DNA of 9,366 bases, from assembly GCA_017525805.1 (NCBI GenBank), contig JAFXSH010000151.1, forward strand, positions 1 to 9,366, written 5' to 3'. Under the pieces are notes generated by a model. The model had not been told where the DNA came from and made no database searches. It worked only from the letters and a program-made list of their open reading frames with translations. The position numbers and the translations under genes are program-made. This DNA is from Clostridia bacterium. GTDB lineage: Bacteria > Bacillota_A > Clostridia > Christensenellales > Aristaeellaceae. Positions 5,825 to 9,366 of the stretch are shown one piece after another (position 1 is the stretch's first letter; every line of letters begins with the position of its first letter).

Positions 5825-7744
5825 ATGGACAACGAAACCAGAAAAGTATTCACCGGATTCGACAGCTTCCTGTTCCACCAGGGCACCGATTATGAGGTTT
5901 ACCGCAAGCTCGGCGCGCACCCCGGCGAGGCGGAGGGCGTGAAGGGCACGTGGTTCAACGTGTGGGCCCCCAATGCCCAGTACGTTTCCGTCATCACCGC
6001 CAAAACCGGCTGGGAAAACGAAAAATGGATGCACCGCAGCGAAGGCGACAGCGGCGTGTGGGAATGCTTCCTGGCGGACGTGGGCCAGGGCGACGCTTAC
6101 CGCTATGTGATCACCGGCTCGGACGGCGTGAAGCGCTTTAAGAGCGACCCTTACGGCTTCTGGTTTGAAAAGCGGCCCAACAACGCCTCCATCGTGTGGA
6201 ACCTGGACAATTTCCAGTGGACGGACGATCAGCACCAGGCCCAGCGGGACAACACCAAGGTGCTGGAAAAGCCCATGTCCATTTATGAAGTGCATCTTGG
6301 CTCCTGGAAGAAGGGCTATCGCGGCCCGGACGACGAGGACGGTTTCCTCAATTATACCCAGCTTGCGGACGATCTGGTGAACTACGTCACCTACATGGGC
6401 TACACCCACGTGGAGCTCATGGGCATCTGCGAGCATCCCTTCGACCTGTCCTGGGGCTATCAGGTGACGGGATATTACGCACCCACCAGCCACTACGGAA
6501 CGCCGGACGACTTCCGTTCCTTCGTGAATACCCTGCACAAGGCCGGTATCGGCGTGATTGTGGACTGGGTGCCCGCCCACTTCCCCAAGGACGCTTTCGC
6601 CATGGGCTGGTTCGACGGAACGCCCCTCTATGAAAACAGCGATCCCCTGCGCCGGGAATTCCCCGTCTGGGGCACCTTAGCCTTTGACCACGGCAAGCCC
6701 GAGGTGCGCTCCTTCCTGATCGCCAACGCCATGTACTGGATCAAGGAATTCCACATCGACGCCCTCCGCGTGGACGCGGTGGCTTCCATGCTTTATAACG
6801 ACTACGACCGTTCCGAATGGCGGCCCAACAAGTTCGGCGGCCGGGCCAATCTGGAAAGCATGGATTTCCTGCGCCAGCTGAACACCGAGGTCTGCGGCAA
6901 GACCACCGGCTTCCTCATCGCCGAGGACTCCTCCCCCGAATGGGGCATCACCGAGGACGTGAAGCGCGGCGGCTTAGGCTTTACCTTCAAATGGAACATG
7001 GGCTGGATGAACGATACCCTGCGGTATATGAATCTGGATCCCGTGTACCGCCGCTATCACCACGGCCAGCTCACCCATATCGCCGATTACGCTTTCAGCG
7101 AAAACTTCGTGCTGGTGCTCAGCCACGACGAAGTGGTGTACGGCAAGGGCACCATGGTAAACAAAGCGCCGGGCGGCATTCAGGACCGCATGGGCGAGGT
7201 GAAGACCCTGTACGCCTGGCAGTTCACCTTCCCCGGCAAGAAACTGCTGTTCATGGGGCAGGAATTCGCCCAGGAAAAAGAGTGGGACGTTAAGCACAGC
7301 ATCGACTGGCATTTGGCGGACGAGTTCGGCCATCGGGACGTGATGCAGTGCGTGCGCAACCTGCTCAGCGTGTATAAACAGTACCCCGTCCTGCACAGCG
7401 ACAGCAAGAATCCCGCCACCTTCGAGTGGGTGAATAAGGGCGACGCAGATCGGAACCTGCTGGCCTACATCCGCCGCAATCCCTGGGATTACAACGGCGC
7501 GGTACTGGTAGTGATCAACTTCTCCCCGGTATCCTACCACGATTATTCCGTGGGCGTGCCCTTCAGCGGTCTGTACCGGCGCATTTTCAGCACCTACGAC
7601 AGTCTGCCCGGCCAGGGCAACCCCGCCGAGATCGGCGGCATCCCGCCCCTGACCGCCAGCGAGCAGGAATGCGACGGCTATTCCCACCGCCTCACCTACA
7701 GCCTGCGGCCCTTTGAATCCATCATCATCGAGTTCCCCACCTAA
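5825..7744 (+). CDS. glgB: 1,4-alpha-glucan branching enzyme (GH13)
   Basis: This 639-residue cytosolic enzyme cuts alpha-1,4-glucan chains and reattaches them as alpha-1,6 branches during glycogen synthesis. Residues about 25-115 form the N-terminal CBM48 domain (FNVWAPNA, 44-51; RFKSDPYGF, 104-112). The TIM barrel follows with IYEVHLGSW (153-161), the branching-enzyme signature EHPFDLSWGYQVTGYYAP (203-220), DWVPAHFP (247-254), nucleophile D317 in ALRVDA, acid/base E367 in IAED, and D435 in LSHDEV. The C-terminal beta domain runs from about 535. It is at the short end for the family, without the extra N-terminal module of some GlgB proteins. In TSHYGTP (221-227), H223 sits where many relatives have arginine. 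Ribosome binding site AAAGGAAGGA ends 7 bases before the ATG. No terminator follows, so cotranscription with the GH13 gene downstream is likely. Confidence 0.96.
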   Translation: MDNETRKVFTGFDSFLFHQGTDYEVYRKLGAHPGEAEGVKGTWFNVWAPNAQYVSVITAKTGWENEKWMHRSEGDSGVWECFLADVGQGDAYRYVITGSDGVKRFKSDPYGFWFEKRPNNASIVWNLDNFQWTDDQHQAQRDNTKVLEKPMSIYEVHLGSWKKGYRGPDDEDGFLNYTQLADDLVNYVTYMGYTHVELMGICEHPFDLSWGYQVTGYYAPTSHYGTPDDFRSFVNTLHKAGIGVIVDWVPAHFPKDAFAMGWFDGTPLYENSDPLRREFPVWGTLAFDHGKPEVRSFLIANAMYWIKEFHIDALRVDAVASMLYNDYDRSEWRPNKFGGRANLESMDFLRQLNTEVCGKTTGFLIAEDSSPEWGITEDVKRGGLGFTFKWNMGWMNDTLRYMNLDPVYRRYHHGQLTHIADYAFSENFVLVLSHDEVVYGKGTMVNKAPGGIQDRMGEVKTLYAWQFTFPGKKLLFMGQEFAQEKEWDVKHSIDWHLADEFGHRDVMQCVRNLLSVYKQYPVLHSDSKNPATFEWVNKGDADRNLLAYIRRNPWDYNGAVLVVINFSPVSYHDYSVGVPFSGLYRRIFSTYDSLPGQGNPAEIGGIPPLTASEQECDGYSHRLTYSLRPFESIIIEFPT

Positions 7745-7780
7745 AACCGCGCGGGCATTGGCCGCCGGCAAGAGGAGTTT

Positions 7781-7821
7781 AAGCGGCGCTGCCCGGGAAA
7801 TGCCCGGGCCAGCGCCCGCTT
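7781..7821 (+). other. Long intercistronic hairpin between glgB and the GH13 gene
   Basis: The left arm 7781-7797 and the right arm 7803-7821 form a 17-bp stem in three blocks: AAGCGG/CCGCTT, CGCTG/CAGCG and CCCGGG/CCCGGG. There is one unpaired C on the right side between blocks and a loop of AAATG. No T-run follows (CGTGAAATTTCC), so it is a poor terminator. It may stabilise the glgB mRNA, set the ratio of the two proteins, or be a dispersed element. Confidence 0.6.
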
Positions 7822-7876
7822 CGTGAAATTTCCTGACATCCGCGCAAAATAATTCGCTTCAAAGGAGTAGGAATCC

Positions 7877-9366
7877 ATGCCCAATTCCCTCACTGAAGAA
7901 AAGCAATTAATCTCTTCCATTTTCAGCGATGAAACGCCGCTTTTCCGCACCCCCGCCGAGCCCGAAGTGGGCGACACGGTGTCCATCCGCCTGCGCATCC
8001 TCAAAAACGCCGGGGCCCAAGTGACCTTTTTGACGGGGATGCCTACCCGGGTCTCCAATATGCGGCGGATCAAAACCGACGATGTGTTCGATTGGTATGA
8101 AACGGAATACACAGTGAAGGACGAATCGCCCGTTTTCTACGCCTTTCTCATCGCCTGGAAGGGGAAATATATCCATTACCTGCGTTCGGGGGCGGCGCTG
8201 ACCGATTCCGTCCCCTTCCCCGATCCCGCCCATTCCTTCCGCATCCTGCCCGGCTTCCACGTGCCGGAATGGGCCAAGGGCGCGGTGCAGTATCAGATTT
8301 TTGCGGACAGATTTTGCAACGGCAATCCCCGCACCGACGTGCGGGACAGGGAATACTTCTATTCCGGCGATTATGTGCGCCACGCCGCCAGTTGGGATGA
8401 ACTGCCCCAGATCGGGGATTACCGGGTGTTCTACGGCGGCGACCTGAAAGGCGTGATGGATAAGCTGGATTATTTGCAGGAGTTGGGCGTGGAAGTGATT
8501 TACTTCAACCCCATTTTCGTGTCTCCCTCCAGCCACAAATACGATACCCAGGACTACGATCACATCGACCCCCATTTGACCGTGGTGGTTCAGGACAGGG
8601 AAGCCCCCCTCAAAAAGAACGAACGGAGAAACACCGCCGCCGCCCAATACGTCCTGCGCACCGCAAGCAGTATGAACTTAAAAGGCAGCGATGCCTTTTT
8701 TGCCCGCTTCTGTCAGGAGCTCCACCGCCGGGGCATGAAAATCATTTTGGATGGGGTGTTCAACCACTGCGGTTCCTTCAACCGCTGGATGGACAGGGAA
8801 GGGATTTATAAGCAATCCGGCCATTATCCCCCGGGGGCCTATGACGGCCCGGAAAGCCCCTATTGGAATTATTTCCGGTTTACCGCCCCCAAGGATTACG
8901 ACGCATGGTGGGGCGTTGAAACGCTGCCCAAGCTGAATTACGAGGGCAGCAGCGAGCTGTGCGAGGAAATCCTCCGGGTGGCGGAAAAATGGGCCTCCCC
9001 GCCCTACTCCATCGACGGCTGGCGGCTGGACGTGGCGGCGGATTTGGGCCATAGCCCGGAGTTCAATCACTTGTTCTGGCAAATGTTCCGCCGTCGGGTC
9101 AAGCAAGCCAATCCCAATACCATCATTTTAGCCGAGCATTACGGGAATCCCACCCCCTGGCTGTGGGGAAACGAATGGGATACGGTAATGAACTACGACG
9201 CCTTTATGGAGCCCGTTACCTGGTTCCTCACCGGCATGGAAAAGCACTCGGATTTCCGCCGGGACGACCTGTATCAAAATGGTCATGCTTTCTTTGACAT
9301 CATGCGGGAGAATATGTGCCGCCTGCCCACCCCCAGCCTGCAATGCGCCATGAACGAACTGAGCAA
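7877..9366 (+). CDS. GH13 alpha-glycosidase (neopullulanase/maltogenic amylase-like), 3' end beyond window
   Basis: The frame is open from ATG 7877 to the window end (496 codons plus two bases) with no stop. Ribosome binding site AAAGGAG (7861-7867) lies 9 bases upstream. Residues 1 to about 125 look like a beta-sandwich N-terminal domain (CBM34-like, a weak call), then the GH13 barrel starts at GAVQYQIFADRF (135-146). Motifs: KYDTQDYDHIDPH (221-233), LDGVFNHCG (291-299), GWRLDVA (381-387, nucleophile D385) and ILAEHYG (417-423, acid/base E420). The window ends in MNELS plus AA, where relatives continue NHD, so the third catalytic aspartate should lie just outside. It lacks a signal peptide and so probably acts in the cytosol on maltodextrin, pullulan-like glucan or glycogen fragments. 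About 35 residues (234-270) are inserted before the DGVFNH strand. Exact specificity cannot be told; relatives are usually somewhat over 600 residues. Confidence 0.9.
   Translation, partial: MPNSLTEEKQLISSIFSDETPLFRTPAEPEVGDTVSIRLRILKNAGAQVTFLTGMPTRVSNMRRIKTDDVFDWYETEYTVKDESPVFYAFLIAWKGKYIHYLRSGAALTDSVPFPDPAHSFRILPGFHVPEWAKGAVQYQIFADRFCNGNPRTDVRDREYFYSGDYVRHAASWDELPQIGDYRVFYGGDLKGVMDKLDYLQELGVEVIYFNPIFVSPSSHKYDTQDYDHIDPHLTVVVQDREAPLKKNERRNTAAAQYVLRTASSMNLKGSDAFFARFCQELHRRGMKIILDGVFNHCGSFNRWMDREGIYKQSGHYPPGAYDGPESPYWNYFRFTAPKDYDAWWGVETLPKLNYEGSSELCEEILRVAEKWASPPYSIDGWRLDVAADLGHSPEFNHLFWQMFRRRVKQANPNTIILAEHYGNPTPWLWGNEWDTVMNYDAFMEPVTWFLTGMEKHSDFRRDDLYQNGHAFFDIMRENMCRLPTPSLQCAMNELS

Noticed and set aside
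6974..7771. 265-codon minus-strand open frame over the 3' half of glgB (also 5777-6580 over its 5' part)
   Set aside because: Antisense to catalytic-domain coding sequence of a well-conserved enzyme; composition is that of a shadow frame.
7907..8647. Long minus-strand open frame (and another at 8678-9106) at the right end
   Set aside because: Both are antisense shadows of the plus-strand GH13 gene, which runs off the window end and carries all expected GH13 motifs up to the edge.
1..9366. CRISPR array, insertion sequence, tRNA or attachment site
   Set aside because: No regularly spaced direct repeats, transposase motif, cloverleaf or terminal inverted repeats with target duplication were seen on either strand.

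Overview
The window is a GC-rich, densely coded stretch from what is most likely a strictly anaerobic Clostridia-class Firmicute. It looks chromosomal: there is no transposase, phage or plasmid gene, tRNA, rRNA or CRISPR array. The lineage call rests on three things: strong purine-rich Shine-Dalgarno sites, SigA-like promoters, and the mix of an AmmeMemoRadiSam pair, a YczE-type membrane protein, a class Ic aspartate aminotransferase and a short-form GlgB. I could not run a taxonomic search.

Layout. (1) Positions 1-193 hold no confident gene; two adjacent perfect palindromes (94-138) look like a dispersed repeat or terminator. (2) Positions 194-2454 are a two-gene plus-strand operon: a LigB/MEMO-like domain fused to an AMMECR1 domain, then the radical SAM partner. 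A strong bidirectional terminator (2455-2484) closes it. (3) Positions 2488-3707 on the minus strand are a two-gene operon, a Nudix hydrolase followed by a five-helix YczE/YitT-like membrane protein. The two genes overlap by an ATGA, and a good promoter lies at 3742-3770. (4) A divergent region leads to a plus-strand class Ic aspartate aminotransferase (4060-5358) with its own terminator. (5) Positions 5412-5824 hold no confident gene; they contain a promoter candidate, small hairpins and marginal minus-strand open frames. (6) Positions 5825 to the right edge are a glycogen/alpha-glucan unit: branching enzyme glgB, a long intercistronic hairpin, then a GH13 enzyme cut by the window end.

How the genes relate. 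The first operon is a compact version of a conserved but functionally unsolved three-part system, with two parts fused into one polypeptide. It is the best candidate here for unexplained biology. The Nudix/membrane pair and the aminotransferase are independent housekeeping or accessory units. GlgB and the GH13 enzyme plausibly act on the same cytosolic glucan pool, one making branches and the other hydrolysing alpha-glucan or maltodextrin. No glgC, glgA or glgP lies in the window.
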